Origin: Ostrinia nubilalis
Taxonomy: Eukaryota; Arthropoda; Insecta; Lepidoptera; Crambidae
DNA length: 64,000 nt
Direction of reading: 5' to 3'
Assembly: GCF_963855985.1 (NCBI RefSeq)
Contig: NC_087095.1
Location: forward strand, 3,110,001-3,174,000
Part shown: positions 11,803 to 23,059 of the stretch, piece by piece
Numbering within the stretch: position 1 is the first letter of the stretch
How the letters are laid out: each line of letters opens with the position of its first letter
The notes under the pieces: model-generated
The model's database searches: none
What the model saw: the letters and a program-made list of their open reading frames with translations, nothing else
Told to the model about the DNA's origin: nothing
Position numbers and translations under genes: made by a program

Positions 11803-12000
11803 ATAACTCAAAGGTGACTGACTGACTGAGTATAGTGATCTATCAACACACAGCCCAAACCACTGGACGGATCGGGCTGAAATTTGGCATGTAGGTAGAT
11901 GTTATGACGTAGGCATCCGCTAAGAAAGGATTTTACGATACTCCACCCCTAAGGGGGTAAAACGGGATCCACGCTTAAGAAGTCGCGGGCGGCCGCTAGT
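11803..12000 (+). mobile_element. LINE 3' end (GCGGGCGGCCGCTAGT type)
   Basis: The segment runs from ATATAACTCAAAGGTGACTG through GGGCTGAAATTTGGCATG and CCACCCCTAAGGGGGTAAAA to GCGGGCGGCCGCTAGT. A second same-strand copy at 20392-20590 matches almost throughout. Opposite-strand relatives are at 39223-39600 and 50084-50545. Non-coding. Confidence 0.7.
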
Positions 12001-12148
12001 TGCCTGTATAAAGCTCAAAGATAAATTACTTATTTTTAGCGTTATTGTCATGTAAAGAGTAAATTTATTAATGTTTTACAGCTTTCCCCGTCAGTCAATC
12101 GAGATAACCACAGAATTAGAAGAATTACGGTAAATACTGGTTATTGAC

Positions 12149-12409
12149 CAAAGTCAAAGTCAAATTCAAAATTTATTTTTATTTGTATAGACTATTAAAT
12201 AGTTCTTACAAATCGTCAAATATTTTGCTCTTAAGGAGCCTCTACATGTCTCATAATCTTTTTACCCTACCACAGCGCTTCGAGACCAACATTTGGCAAG
12301 TGCTGAGAAGAAGCGCCGCAACACACTCAGTCACCACTGTCTGCCGGTTAATATAAATAAATAGAAAAAGCAGTAGTAGGTACATTTGATTCAGGAGCAG
12401 TTCACTGAA
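12149..12409. repeat. dispersed repeat, copy 2 (pair with 2006-2257)
   Basis: Same orientation and near-identical sequence to 2006-2257, with a few small insertions (for example CACAGCGCTTCG against CAGCGCTTCG). High similarity over 250 bases points to recent dispersal. Confidence 0.7.
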
Positions 12410-12520
12410 TTTACCACGCATTCTTGTATGGTGTATCTTATAACACACATACTCGTATATCTTATAACCACATTGTCATATTACACAATTTATGTCCTTA
12501 TTAGGATTACAATACAATCT

Positions 12521-12651
12521 GATCGAGCTAACTGCGCACCACGCTGAAATGCGACTCTCTCTCCCACTTACTCGCAAACCTCCCCACATTCACCCCATCC
12601 GTATCAGAGCGTTGATGTGACGTCACGGCCGCTAGGTGTGCTGTTAACTCA
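12521..12651. mobile_element. possible MITE, imperfect 21-bp inverted ends
   Basis: GATCGAGCTAACTGCGCACCA at the left resembles the complement of GGTGTGCTGTTAACTCAATC at the right. It is short and imperfect, so confidence is low. Confidence 0.4.
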
Positions 12652-12659
12652 ATCTAGTT

Positions 12660-13330
12660 GTATCAACCTGCTACGAAATCACACATTCAAATCTATTTTA
12701 AAGGATTTTTGGATTTTTAATTTTAAAATCACGTCCTAGTTGAGATAAAAAACGAATGTATTTATTTACGGATGTAAGTCTTGCAATTTTATTCTCTTTA
12801 TGAGCCATATAAATTCTGAGAACGTACAAGAGGTTATCAGTGTACTCTGGGGAATTCTAATAAGATAACAAATAGGGCCACAGTCACATAGCTGAAAGAC
12901 TAGTAATGCCCCTAACTTTGTTCATGTATATCCCTCTTCGGGATGTAGGAACGGGATTTTCAAACCAAGTTTTTAATTCTTTCTTTTCTCTAAATTTATC
13001 GAGCATTTTTTGAAATCGTAACACTGCGCGCTTAAACTTTCGTTGTAACAAATTAACTGGCCAGTATCTGTGCAAGACATATTTTTTCAGAAAAACAAAT
13101 AAACAAAACATTGTACGAAAACATAGTTAACAAAAAATATTACAGAAAACACATTTTTTTGAAGAAGTCCATCGGCCTAAGGTCTGGAATTTTTAACAAT
13201 ATTTTTTATTACATAATAAAAATTCATGAACATACAAATTGTCACACACAGTTCTGTTTAAACGCTTGGAATTACAGAAACAGCCTCAAAAGTATTGATA
13301 AGAAGCACAATAATGAACAGGAAAATGAAT
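12660..13330. other. intergenic, 5' of gene A
   Basis: An open frame of 101 codons at 13111-13416 shows no domain and runs through the likely promoter of gene A. Nothing else supported. Confidence 0.4.
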
Positions 13331-13333
13331 TCT

Positions 13334-13343
13334 TATATAAAAG
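13334..13343 (+). promoter_or_regulatory. TATA box, likely gene A promoter
   Basis: TATATAAAAG lies 118 bases before the gene A start codon. Transcription would begin near 13364-13370, giving a leader of about 95 bases without other ATG codons in good context. Position and sequence fit; no mapped start is available. Confidence 0.5.
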
Positions 13344-13460
13344 CACTGAACTTCCACTCTCTACACCATTAAAGCCACGGAACCAATTCCGACGCGACGT
13401 CTGGATTGTTAATTAATTAATAAATTATAATAATTGTTGTTTACAATAACATTACGGAAA

Positions 13461-15549
13461 ATGGCGTCGATCACATTTGTTTTTGCGGTAATTATTGGTC
13501 CACTATAAATAAGACAATTTGACCTAATTTTTGTCTTTTCTAATGATTTATTAGTTCTACAAATAATTTTAATTTAATTTGTTTTCATTTTTCAGGTAAA
13601 CTTTCTTTTGGTGTGTTTCGTGCATTTAAGTTATTGTGGTAAGATTTTTTTTGTTTATGTAATTATTTTGTTTACTTTGCATATTTTAATTTGCTTTCTT
13701 TTTATTAGATTCCTATAGTTCATTGTTTTATTTTTTCAACTGGATTTTTAAACTTCATTTCTACGTTCTCGGGTGCCATATTAACTTTAGCATGTATCAA
13801 TTGTTAGTAGCAATGATTTTGTAGTTACGGAAGAGCTTCTTCTGACGCAGGTTTAAATGCACTTAAAAGAATGAGTCAACCTTTGTTTTTATTTATAAGA
13901 AACTTTGGTACTGAAATAAAGTTATTTATTTATTTATTTAATATTAATTTTTGTGTATTTTTAGGTACAGTCATAAAGATGCCCGCAGGTTGTGAGGACA
14001 AGCAATACTGTGAAATAAAACCCAACAATTTCCCTCAGGCCCATTTCGATGAAGTAATCAGAGATATGGTAAGTTTTATGATGATTCTATTTCACATTAG
14101 AATTTCTTAATTTTCCAGTACATCAGTTTTCAGCTCTATTACCTATATCAAAATACTGATATAGGAAAACTTACTAAATTCTAAAAACTTTTGATTCGCT
14201 TCTGAACACATTTGTTTTGTGAATCCAAAACTTTTCTTTAAACTGTAATTTTACTATTGTCACCTTTATTGCGATAACTTTTAATTGCAACTACAAGCAA
14301 GTATATTTTTAATTACTTTTAGACACTTACAGTTCTTTACGATGGTAATAATTATATAAAAGCTAACTGACTTCTAAATTGTGTTTGTAGCAAGAAAAAG
14401 AGCTGTTGAAGCCGCAACGCTACGACGATGAGCTCAAGGAACGGACGTACCACGACGAGTTCAATTGTGATACCAGAGTTAAGGTTAATACAATTTAACA
14501 ACTTCCATTATTAACTTATGATTAAAGGTGACTGAGTTTCTTCCGCCACTTTTTCTCAGCACAGCCCATTATGTTGTCCCGAAGGTAGAGCAAGCTATTT
14601 GGGACGTGTCTAAGCGCCGTGTGTATTTGTATATTGAAAAGTCACAAACATTTATTAAGAAGAAAGCTGTTAATTAGTTTTTACAATAAGAGTTGATGGA
14701 TTAATTTGCAGTTCATTTATTAAACTACAAATGATGCAAATATTTTTGACTATGGTTAAAAAAGTAATACTTATTCGTATTTTATTTTTTCTTCGTCGCC
14801 GTCGTTTAATACAAAACCATAACTTAATATTTTAATGATTGTTTACAGGTAATTCGTCCGTTCATAATCAGGACCAACGCCACGATGAAGTTTGTGCTTC
14901 AAACCAACATATTTGAGCAGAGGATCAAGCAAACAGAATGCCTGTAAGTGTCACTGTATTATTTTCGCAGGAAAATACGCCTTACGCATTAGATATTTAG
15001 TGTAATTAAGTTAAAAAACAAAATAACCCAGATGATGTTAATGATTACGAATTAAATTAGCTAAAAAATAAAGAAAGAAAAAGTTAATTTATGTTAGTCT
15101 TTGAAGTTTTAAAGGTTCTTATTCTTGACTCTAGTTATGAACGTAAACATAAAGAAGATATTTTGATAACTTCAGTTTTTAGATTCTACGTTTTAACTCG
15201 GTCAAAATCCATCCAAAAAACACCAGTTATTATTATAGTTACGGTTAAAGTAAGGTGCTTTTCAGCCTTTTATTCTTAGTTTCAGCTTTACTGAAATACC
15301 TTGTAGAGCTAATAAGATATTATGTTCTTCTTCTGTAGTTATTTTATTGTTCTCTTCCACAGAAACCAAGGCTCAGAGTGTTTCAAGGGACTAGCTGGAT
15401 TGGGGTACGCTGCTTCATGCACACCTACTATCGGAACCATCAAGATGTATTTATACGACCCTCTGGTAGCTGACGAGAAGGAAAGGCTCCAGTATGAGGC
15501 TGTCAGCTTCCCAGCGTGCTGCTCTTGCAGTTTTAAGAGCAGAATTTAA
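13461..15549 (+). CDS. gene A: secreted Spätzle-like cystine-knot cytokine
   Basis: Coding exons: 13461-13487, 13596-13638, 13965-14068, 14391-14483, 14849-14943 and 15363-15549. Every intron is GT-AG and the joined frame is 549 bases (182 residues). Residues 1-24 form a hydrophobic signal peptide split by introns 1 and 2. A short prodomain has a Cys pair at 33 and 39 and a NFPQ turn, as in Spätzle prodomains. LKER ending at residue 76 is a likely serine-protease activation site. The mature domain has seven cysteines (84, 120, 127, 140, 173, 174, 176) ending in FPACCSC, the Spätzle/neurotrophin cystine-knot pattern with Q-x-I-x4-C before Cys 120. Spätzle dimers activate Toll receptors in immunity and development; that role here is inferred. 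At 182 residues it is short for the family, through a small prodomain. Genes B and C lie downstream on the same strand. Which numbered Spätzle it is cannot be assigned. Confidence 0.85.
14523..14645 (-). repeat. retroposon fragment in gene A intron 4
   Basis: GGTGACTGAGTTTCTTCCGC, CAGCACAGCCCATTATGTTG and the GAGCAAGCTA block are the reverse complement of the repeat lying just after the gene B stop codon (33019-33190). Non-coding. Confidence 0.7.
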
Positions 15550-16608
15550 ATTTGGAAACATGCTGATTACTTTAGAACAAGTCAATTATAATGCAAGTGA
15601 CGGAGAGTTCTTGAATACGCCTTCGAGCCTTTTTTGATGATCAATGTCTGATGTTAAATGCACATAAAGTCTGCATAAAGAGTGGGACCTGCCTACCTTT
15701 GGCTTGAAAGGCTCGGCAGATGAGTTGCAGTCTACGCAAGGAAAAATACACGCAGCGTGTAGATGGGATGTCGAAAGTTTTCGGATCTACCACTTTCGCT
15801 CTTGCAAACTTCTTGGGTGAGAGATGGTAGAAGGGAATAGCATGCAATGGTTGTATCACAATGATTCGCTTCGAGAACTTATCCTTGAAGATTTTTGGCG
15901 ACATTTTGCGTAGGTACATGCAAAGACGCATGTAGCGCACTATTTCGAACACTGAAACGAATGTCTAATGATGAAAAGTTGTGCCTAATACAAAAAATGT
16001 CATCATTTGCGTACATTCTCCCTCATATATCCCAGTATAGACTAATTAAATATTAATTAATTTTAAATTTTACTGCCTGACTGTAGAAGATATGTTTATT
16101 TATTTAAAAATGTAACTTATTTAGACAACATTTATTGAAATAAGGTTATACCCCACCAATGACTCTTTAGATTTAAGCCGCATTTAATGTAACCAAAACT
16201 TTTTAGTTATAAGTACTATGATTAAAACGACTGATAGTTTGTAATCTAGGATTATATACGATAAAGTAAAATTATTTTAATAAAATGTTAATAACTTAAA
16301 CACTTTGTTATATTTTAATTATGTTTTAGTAGTCCCATCCCTTATTAAAGGTCTCACAAAGACCTCTTTCCGCAGAAAATTAATATGAAGTTTTATTTAT
16401 TTATTGAAATAGATACACCAACGACATATAACTTTACATATAACAATAATACAGTGTTGAGTAGGTACAATATTAAAATATATGCCTTTACAGGTGGATA
16501 CATCATTTGCCAATATCGAACGTTGACTCGAGTATTTTGTTTTCATAAACTAAATTCATCTTTGACTACGACTTATAAGGTGTAGACTTTTCTTAATATG
16601 GTAGATAT
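15550..16608. other. gene A 3' flank
   Basis: The first clear AATAAA in a plausible setting is near 16279, so the 3' end of gene A is uncertain. A minus-strand open frame at 15641-15952 (103 codons, rich in Arg, Lys and Phe) matches nothing I recognise. No splice or promoter context supports it. Confidence 0.4.
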
Positions 16609-17296
16609 GTTACTGTAAAACCTCGAATTGCAGTAAATCCTAAGATATTCAAGTAAAACCTAAGATCTACCAATTCCTAATGGTAAATGTCCCAAAAGGT
16701 TTGCGATTCGAACTCTTACCACCATTTCGTTGGTAAATCTTAGGATTTACATTAATGGCACGGTAAATGTTGAAAAACAAAACATGTCATAACGTTCTCA
16801 GGGCATCTCATCATCATCATCATCATCAGAAATTACTTCAATTGGAAAAAATCGAATCTATCTTAATATTGAAGTTGCCCTCTTTGTATTTCTAGTCGCT
16901 CACTTAGTAATGTAATCGCACGGACAGAACTTTAATATCTGAAATGGATTAAACATATCCCACTCTTTGTAAGCTCGTTCTGCATTTGATTATTAATCAA
17001 TATTCGTCGTTAGTTAAGTTAATTTTTCGCTTACTCAAATTCATACCGCTCAAGTTATTAAAACAGTATGCCATCGTCAGTCGCTAAGTTATTTTTTAGT
17101 CGATCGTTTTATAATTCCCCATTAAGAATTACTCATTGTTTTAGTCCTAAAACCAACATCTACCAGCTGACAGAGGTAAAACCTCGAAAAAATCGTCGTA
17201 TTTCAGAAATACTTACATTTACCAACTCATGTCGGTAAATCCTAAGACTTACACTTAAATCTTAAGATTAACCGTAGTTCGAGCTTTTACAGTAAC
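16609..17296. mobile_element. TIR element, about 0.69 kb
   Basis: Left end GTTACTGTAAAACCTCGAA, right end the complement of GTTACTGTAAAAGCTCGAAC. AGATAT stands on both outer sides as a possible duplication. Inside, the phrase GTAAATCCTAAGAT and variants recur in both orientations near both ends (about 16631, 16655, 16731, 17236, 17256). A CAT trinucleotide run lies at 16808-16830. No coding sequence. Confidence 0.7.
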
Positions 17297-17790
17297 AGAT
17301 ATATGATAAAAAATATTAGTCTAGGTATAGGAAAAACAAGATAAAGATGTATGCCGAAGAAAGTTTTGGGTTGCGTATCTACTTGATGACTGAATGGCTG
17401 AATGAATTGAAGAAGGTCACTGCAGAGTCTTCACTGCAGGAGCACCTCTCCAATTTACCAGGAGTATTTGGCATACATTCTTCTCGAAGGTAGGTATCAT
17501 AAAAGGCGAGCGGAGGGACAAATCGCATCCGGTATTTATGTACTTTAAGATTTAACGAAATCAATTTGGAAATTTTGTGTTTGACACTATGAATCAAGGC
17601 GCAAAAAAGGGCGTGTGAAAAGACGTCAATTTATATTTAATATCAATCGATGAGCAACGAGCTCGATCATAAAAGACTCGGTAGTTTCGTTGACGTCATA
17701 CTTTTTCCGTGCCGTACCGTTTGAGGTCAGACACCTACCAAGCTGTCACGAGGTGCGCAGGAGACTACGTGCGTTAGTCACGTCACACCT
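17297..17790. other. intergenic, nothing recognised
   Basis: No supported feature apart from the promoter-like block that follows. Confidence 0.35.
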
Positions 17791-17796
17791 TGGCAG

Positions 17797-17860
17797 GTAT
17801 AAATACTGGCCTGTAAAAGACACCCAAAACTTGATATTGAAATCGATTCAAGATGTGGTT
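17797..17860 (+). promoter_or_regulatory. orphan TATA promoter-like block
   Basis: GGTATAAATACTGG is followed about 25-30 bases later by an initiator-like region and then an ATG at 17853 opening a 92-codon frame. The layout is like that of an insect TATA promoter with a short leader. The frame has no signal peptide and no recognised domain, so the block may serve a non-coding RNA, a lost gene, or nothing. Confidence 0.35.
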
Positions 17861-18131
17861 GAATTTAAATATTCAAACCAATCAAAGTAAAAAGTCTGTG
17901 CTTGAGTTTGAATCGATTTTTGAACGGTCGCATTGTTTCGTAAAGAACATTAAGCTGAAATATTTCCCGAAATCTTTTCTTTTTCATTCTTTTTCTTCTT
18001 CTTCTTTTCGTGTCGACAACAAACCTACACAGTGTCAGCCCAAAACTCCGCCACAAGAGTGGCGTTGTCAGCAGCACTCATCAAATTTTTCATTCATTTT
18101 CCACAATTTTAAACTTGATTCATTTCCATAA
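17853..18131 (+). CDS. uncertain 92-residue open frame
   Basis: The frame follows the TATA-like block at 17797. The peptide is Ser/Phe/Gln-rich after a Lys-rich middle, has no membrane segment or signal peptide, and has no family I recognise. The AT-rich sequence and overlapping frames on both strands argue for chance. It is listed only because the promoter-like sequence sits at the right spacing. Confidence 0.15.
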   Translation: MWLNLNIQTNQSKKSVLEFESIFERSHCFVKNIKLKYFPKSFLFHSFSSSSFRVDNKPTQCQPKTPPQEWRCQQHSSNFSFIFHNFKLDSFP

Positions 18132-18559
18132 TATAGCTATTTCCTTATATTGTAAGAACGATAATACCTATAATATAAAGATCAATGATATAAGTAAACA
18201 GGAAATTGTTATACGTAAGAGCGAAAAAATAAAAAAATCATATGGGCTTTCCGTGAAAGGAATGACTCTCATTTTTCTCTTACAGCCTGTTTAGGTAAGT
18301 ACACTATACTCGTACACATAAATATTTACCACAGGGTCATATTAATTTAATTAATTGTATAGTACAACTACAGTTTATGATGTGATCGAATCAGAACTGA
18401 GGACGCCGGATGTTTGCAGGAAAATCAAAGTACGAGTAATTGACATAGTCCGTAGAATTACCAAACTTTCAAGTAGCAGTGGGCGGGGCACAAAGCTGCA
18501 GTCCTGATGACCGTTGGGGCAGAAAAGTTCTTAAGTGGACAATAGAAAAGTTCTTGAGG

Positions 18560-18690
18560 GCCGGAAGACTCTCCCACTAGGTGGACCGACGATCTAGTTT
18601 AAGTCGCGAGAAGCACCTGGATGCGAGCAGCACAAGAGACGTCGTTGTGAAAATCTTTGGGGAAGGACTTTGTCCAGCAATGGACCGAAG
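18560..18690 (+). mobile_element. LINE ORF 3'-end fragment, plus strand
   Basis: The plus strand reads WTDDL then, after stops and shifts, WMRAAQET, KSLGKDFVQQW. This is the same reverse-transcriptase tail as the minus-strand copies at 10.9, 31.1, 32.4 and 33.4 kb. Stops mark it as decayed. Confidence 0.55.
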
Positions 18691-18789
18691 AATTCCAAAC
18701 CCTATTGATAATCCAATCATCAATCCTAAGTCTGCCGCTATAACAACAATGTTAACAGCATTGTTGTGTTCCGGCTGTTAAAGTTAAGA

Positions 18790-18910
18790 TAGCCAGTTCC
18801 TCCGCGGTTGAGGATTCCGGGTGAAGCTCGCTTCCACCTTCGGCCTGATCATCACTTACCATCAGGTGAGATAAAGGGCAAGAGCTTCCTCGTTGTGGAT
18901 AAAAAAAAAA
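18790..18910 (+). mobile_element. retroposon 3' tail with poly(A)
   Basis: TTCGGCCTGATCATCACTTA followed by CCATCAGGTGAGATAAAGGG and a terminal A run at 18900-18910. The ATCACTTACCATCAGGTGA block is widespread at LINE 3' ends in moths and butterflies, and recurs on the minus strand at 53285-53375. Confidence 0.6.
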
Positions 18911-19000
18911 CAAATTGTCGGTGGTATCTAATCGATATCTGTAGGAACAGAGAATCTATAATATCAATTTATGATTAGTTTACTGATTCTAAACTAAATA

Positions 19001-20389
19001 GGGTAACGGCACCAGTGGTCAGCCTCATAACAGTTTTTTGAAGTTTTGACAATTGCCATTTCTACAACAATCGTCGAATAAAAAAACGTACAACATGTAT
19101 GGATTTATTGTTTATTGTAGTTTCGAATCAACGTTTATCAAAAACAATAATTCTCTTAGTAAAATATATAATTAATTTTAAACAAAAAATGGCCCGGTGT
19201 CCCAGTGAACAGCCTCTAAAAACCAATAAACAGCCTTGTTGAACCCAGTGTTCAGCCTATAGTAAGTATAACTAATAATGAGATCAAAATAAACAATTTT
19301 ATATCAAAATCAACGATATTAATCACATTTTTATAGCAACGATTCACTTAGCACAAAAAAATGTATATCGCACATTATACAAATATTATTTTAAACATAC
19401 TATTGCAATCTCTTTGTGTCTTCTTATTTTCTAGGAACTTCTTATTACTTACCATAAAAACAGCAATATTTCTTTAAAAAAAAATCAACGATATTGGTAT
19501 ATAATATGTCCTATTGATGTATCTATAATCCACTAGTATTGTGGTTCTTCACTTCTAATCTCTAAAAAGAAACGAGTTTTTGCCATTCGGCAGTTTTAGC
19601 TAAAAAAAAGTGAACAATAATAACTTTTGGATATGAATACACATTATACCATTATTTCAGGTAAAACTTAACTAAAATGAAGTATTACTTATAGATTTAC
19701 ACACAAACATTCGCATTTTATACTTAAAATATTATTTCAATAACATCGTGGCTGAATACTGGATCATTGAGACCCAGTGGTCAGCCGCTTGAAAAAATAT
19801 TTTGAAATGCGGCTGACCACTGGGTTTTCTAACAATTAGGAAATACTTGTCTCACTAAATATGTAAATATAAATTTAACGGTTTTAATGGCTCGTTTTGC
19901 TTTTACTGTTAAAAAAAAATAGAAAAACCCAGTAATCAGCCCCGGGGGCTGTCCATTGGATCTTTCATAAAAAATCAGTATCCAATGGTCAGCCCCTCAA
20001 ATTTTTAAGTAAAAAAACAATATTTTTTATCAAATTTCATAAAATTAAATGCAGTAAGTAATGTATAAAGTTATTATCTATAAAACACAATCACATTTCA
20101 TACTAAAATATGTTATTTCTCACCTTTCAAAAGAGCACCACGTGAAACAAAAAATATGGCGGACATGACACTTCTGCTCTTGTCGGCGGACAGCACCTGT
20201 ATGAACGTGTTTACTTCTCTCCCCTGACCCCCTGCCGCTCCTATCGCATGATGCATGAACCAATAAGGAAACAGAGCTTCTATTTAGGTGCGCGTGTTTT
20301 GGTTATTTTGATTACAGCGATATTTATGGCCAATAAACAACGCAATAGGCTGATCACTGGTTCCTGGCTGACCACTGGTGCCGTTACCC
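19001..20389. mobile_element. 1.39-kb TIR element built on dispersed copies of its end motif
   Basis: The ends are perfect inverted repeats of about 24 bases (GGGTAACGGCACCAGTGGTC and on), with TA on both sides (18999-19000 and 20390-20391). The terminal motif CCAGTGGTCAGCC recurs inside about ten more times with small changes, in both orientations: plus near 19201, 19221, 19243, 19772, 19927 and 19981; minus near 19750, 19809, 19945 and 20348. There is no open frame of size, so the element is non-autonomous. TA duplication fits Tc1/mariner-like mobilisation; the parent family is unknown. Confidence 0.85.
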
Positions 20390-20391
20390 TA

Positions 20392-20590
20392 TAAATAACT
20401 CAAAGATGACTGACTGACTGACATAGTGATCTATCAACGCAAAGCCCAAACCACTGAACCGATCGGGCTGAAATTTGGCATGCAGGTAGATGTTATGACG
20501 TAGGCATCCGCTAAGAAAGGATTTCACGAAACTCCACCCCTAAGGGGGTAAAACGGGATCCACGCGTACGAAGTCGCGGGCGGCCGCTAG
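20392..20590 (+). mobile_element. LINE 3' end (GCGGGCGGCCGCTAGT type)
   Basis: Nearly the same as 11803-12000 from ATAACTCAAAGATGACTG to GCGGGCGGCCGCTAGT. It abuts the right end of the preceding TIR element, which therefore inserted at or next to its 5' edge. Confidence 0.7.
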
Positions 20591-21453
20591 TATTTTAATA
20601 AGTTACAAGAGCACAATAAGGAAATTAAAGCATTTGATTAAAGTAGGAAAGATTAAGCTTTGCTTGTAAATTATCAGGTCTGGAGTAGACTAGACTAGTA
20701 ATCTGCCATTTTAGTAGAGAAATTATGCAAAGTGACTCTTTCCTGTACAATTGACAGGTGAAAATTACAATACCTGCTACCAGTATGGTATTTTACGCCT
20801 AATAATTACTACTAGGTTCATAATAAAAAATAAGAAATTGTCCCATGCTGTACGTACGTACTTGCTAGCGCCATCTAGTGAAGAACCCAGACATCTCTGA
20901 TTCATCTCTCAAAATTCATGATTTAGTGCACTTTAGTCTCTAAATAAACCCATATTATTAACCGTGATAATAAATTGCCTTGTACAATATCAATAGGATG
21001 TTGGCCTTCCCCCTTTATATGGAATCGACTCATGGAATGCTTCGATTTATTAATTGTTTTACTTTTATATAATAACTTTTTGCTTCTAAAGGGGCAAGGT
21101 CTTCCCCTATTGTGGGATTAGAATTAAATTCCCAATGAATATGAAATTATTTTTGTTGTTTTTATTGTATAGTAGTAGTTGCAGTGTGGGTAGGTTAAGA
21201 ATAAAACTACACTTGAATTTGAAAAAATATAGCATTTGAGCGGTTTGTTATTATTTTATTTTATTTTAACTTCATTATTTTCTGTACCTAGTTTCATTTA
21301 ATACATAAATGAAACGAGCTTGTCTGTTGCGTGCACTTGCTGCTTATTTATTATAAAGTGTATTCTGTATTTTTCTTATAAGTGAATATAATTGTATTCT
21401 TTTAGAAAAATAAATATCTAAAACCAAACCAACCAAATAAACCATAATAAACT
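20591..21453. other. intergenic, nothing recognised
   Basis: No supported feature. Confidence 0.4.
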
Positions 21454-21664
21454 AGCTTCGTACGCGTGAAAACCCGTTTTCGCAACATTTTTCATTATTT
21501 CTTTGCTCCTATTGATCGTAGCGTGATGTTGTATAGCCTATAGCCTTCCTCGATAAATGGGCTATCTAACACTGAAAGAATTTTTCAAATCGGACCAGTA
21601 GTTCCGGAGATTAGCGCGTTCAAGTAAACAAACAAACAAACTCTTCAGCTTTATAATATTAGTA

Positions 21665-22615
21665 CTCAGAATACGGAACAAACCAGAAACCGTCAACGGG
21701 CGTAAATGTGTATCCATATAAATTACTCCAAATCGCATTAGTTTGACTTTAGAGCAATTAGTCAATGGCCAGCGCGCGCATTGTTTACATATCCGTCAGA
21801 TTGACACTTAATAATTAAAATATGCCGTCTTGTGCCGTTTCAACATGCAAGAATGTTCCTGGGATTACGAAGAAAGTGCATGGGATCACGTTTCATGTGT
21901 AAGTAGCACATTTCCAATTCATTTTAATTAAATAATAATTTTCAAAAAAAATCACGGTTACATTTTGTAAGTGTTGCCACAGATCAACGGAATATTTTAC
22001 CCAACTTTTTTTAATATTAAATTATATTTGTTTATAAAAAATTCACGCGTTTATTTTGTTAGCGTTACTACAGAATAATGGAATATTTTACCCACCTTTT
22101 TTGTTTTAATTAATTGTTAGTGTAATTTATTCCGTGACAACCTGATTAATTCAATATAATGTATTAAATTTATTTTTACTATTTCTCCATAAATAATGAG
22201 GACCAAATTTAGATATCATAATAAAATATATGACTGTATACATTTTAGCTTTCCAGTTGACGAAGTAAGGAAATCAGAATGGACAAAAATAATTCGAAGA
22301 GCACGGCTAGATGATTTATATTATACATTTACGTATATTACACTATTTAGTAGAAATAAATTCATCTACACTTAGTTACTTTAGAATAACAATTAAATTC
22401 AGAGGTAGATAGGTACTTATTTCGCTTTATTACATTTTACTTGTTTAACATCTCTATAAAAAAAAATACGTAATTTTACCCCAAAAATGGGAGTGTCACA
22501 CGGCGCTGGTAACACTAAAGCGGGTGGAGGGGCGCGGGCGGGGAAGTATTTTGGACACAACTTGCCGCGTAGAAATGTTATTGAACACTCCTTCTGGTTT
22601 GTTCCGTATTCTGAG
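21665..22615 (+). mobile_element. 951-bp P-element-like transposon remnant with THAP exon
   Basis: A perfect 24-base inverted repeat begins CTCAGAATACGGAACAAACC at 21665 and closes at 22615. It is flanked by an exact 8-base duplication TATTAGTA (21657-21664 and 22616-22623). P-superfamily transposons make 8-base duplications and their transposases start with a THAP zinc finger; a THAP open frame lies 157 bases inside the left end. Most of the transposase is missing, so this copy could only be moved in trans. hAT elements also make 8-base duplications, but they lack THAP and usually start CAG. Confidence 0.8.
21822..22375 (+). pseudogene. truncated THAP-domain transposase, two exons
   Basis: Exon 1 (21822-21898) starts MPSCAVSTCKNVPG and continues KKVHGITFHV. 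The donor GTAAGT follows at 21899. Exon 2 begins at 22249 after TTTTAG with FPVDEVRKSEWTKIIRRA, then runs into unrelated codons and stops at 22373-22375. C-x4-C, F-x-x-FP and the conserved Trp identify the first two-thirds of a THAP DNA-binding domain. The C-x2-H pair and the catalytic body are lost. In the intact family this domain binds the transposon ends. A host THAP gene is unlikely because the exons sit between the transposon's inverted repeats. Confidence 0.75.
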
Positions 22616-22632
22616 TATTAGTATAGATTCAT

Positions 22633-23058
22633 CCTACCTATCCTGCAACCTGCAACGTATATCAATACACAAAGATATTTTTCACGCGTGTCCTATTGAA
22701 TCCAGAAGGTAATAAATAATTTAATGATATTATAGGCTTGAAACAAAATAAAATTTTCAATTTTTGGAACAACAGACATCAACGGGATCCCAAATAAATA
22801 ATAAAATAAAATAATTACTTTTCATAATCGCATAGAAAACAATGTTCTTACTCATATTCCACTGAGAATCATTACTACGAAAATATTTAGGTGTTTTTGT
22901 AAGATCTTGCAAGTGCACACTGTAAAATGAAGTATTGGGAATAGTTACAATAACATGAAACAATAAAATGTAGGAATAAAAATTAAATTAATAATACACA
23001 GGTGTAGGTACATACTTTCTACAGAATATTGCCCTGCATTTCTTTTTTAGTGGTTTTT
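22633..23058. other. intergenic, nothing recognised
   Basis: No supported feature. Confidence 0.4.
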
Positions 23059-23059
23059 A

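Larger units (their letters stand above)
21454..22632 (+). mobile_element. non-LTR 3' end split by a P-like element
   Basis: The unit starts ACTAGCTTCGTACGCGTG, continues through TTTTTCAAATCGGACCAGTA and AGTTCCGGAGATTAGCG, and ends in a TTTATAATATTAGTA tail. The tail resumes after 22615 as TATTAGTATAGATT. The split point carries the 8-base duplication of the inserted element. Confidence 0.65.

Noticed and set aside
13111..13416. 101-codon frame just before gene A
   Set aside because: It overlaps the TATA box and probable leader of gene A and has no recognisable domain.
15641..15952. 103-codon minus-strand frame after gene A
   Set aside because: No domain, promoter or splice context, and likely within the gene A 3' flank; kept only as a note.
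21822..22375. A host THAP-domain gene
   Set aside because: The exons lie inside a transposon with perfect inverted repeats and an 8-base duplication, and the domain is cut short.
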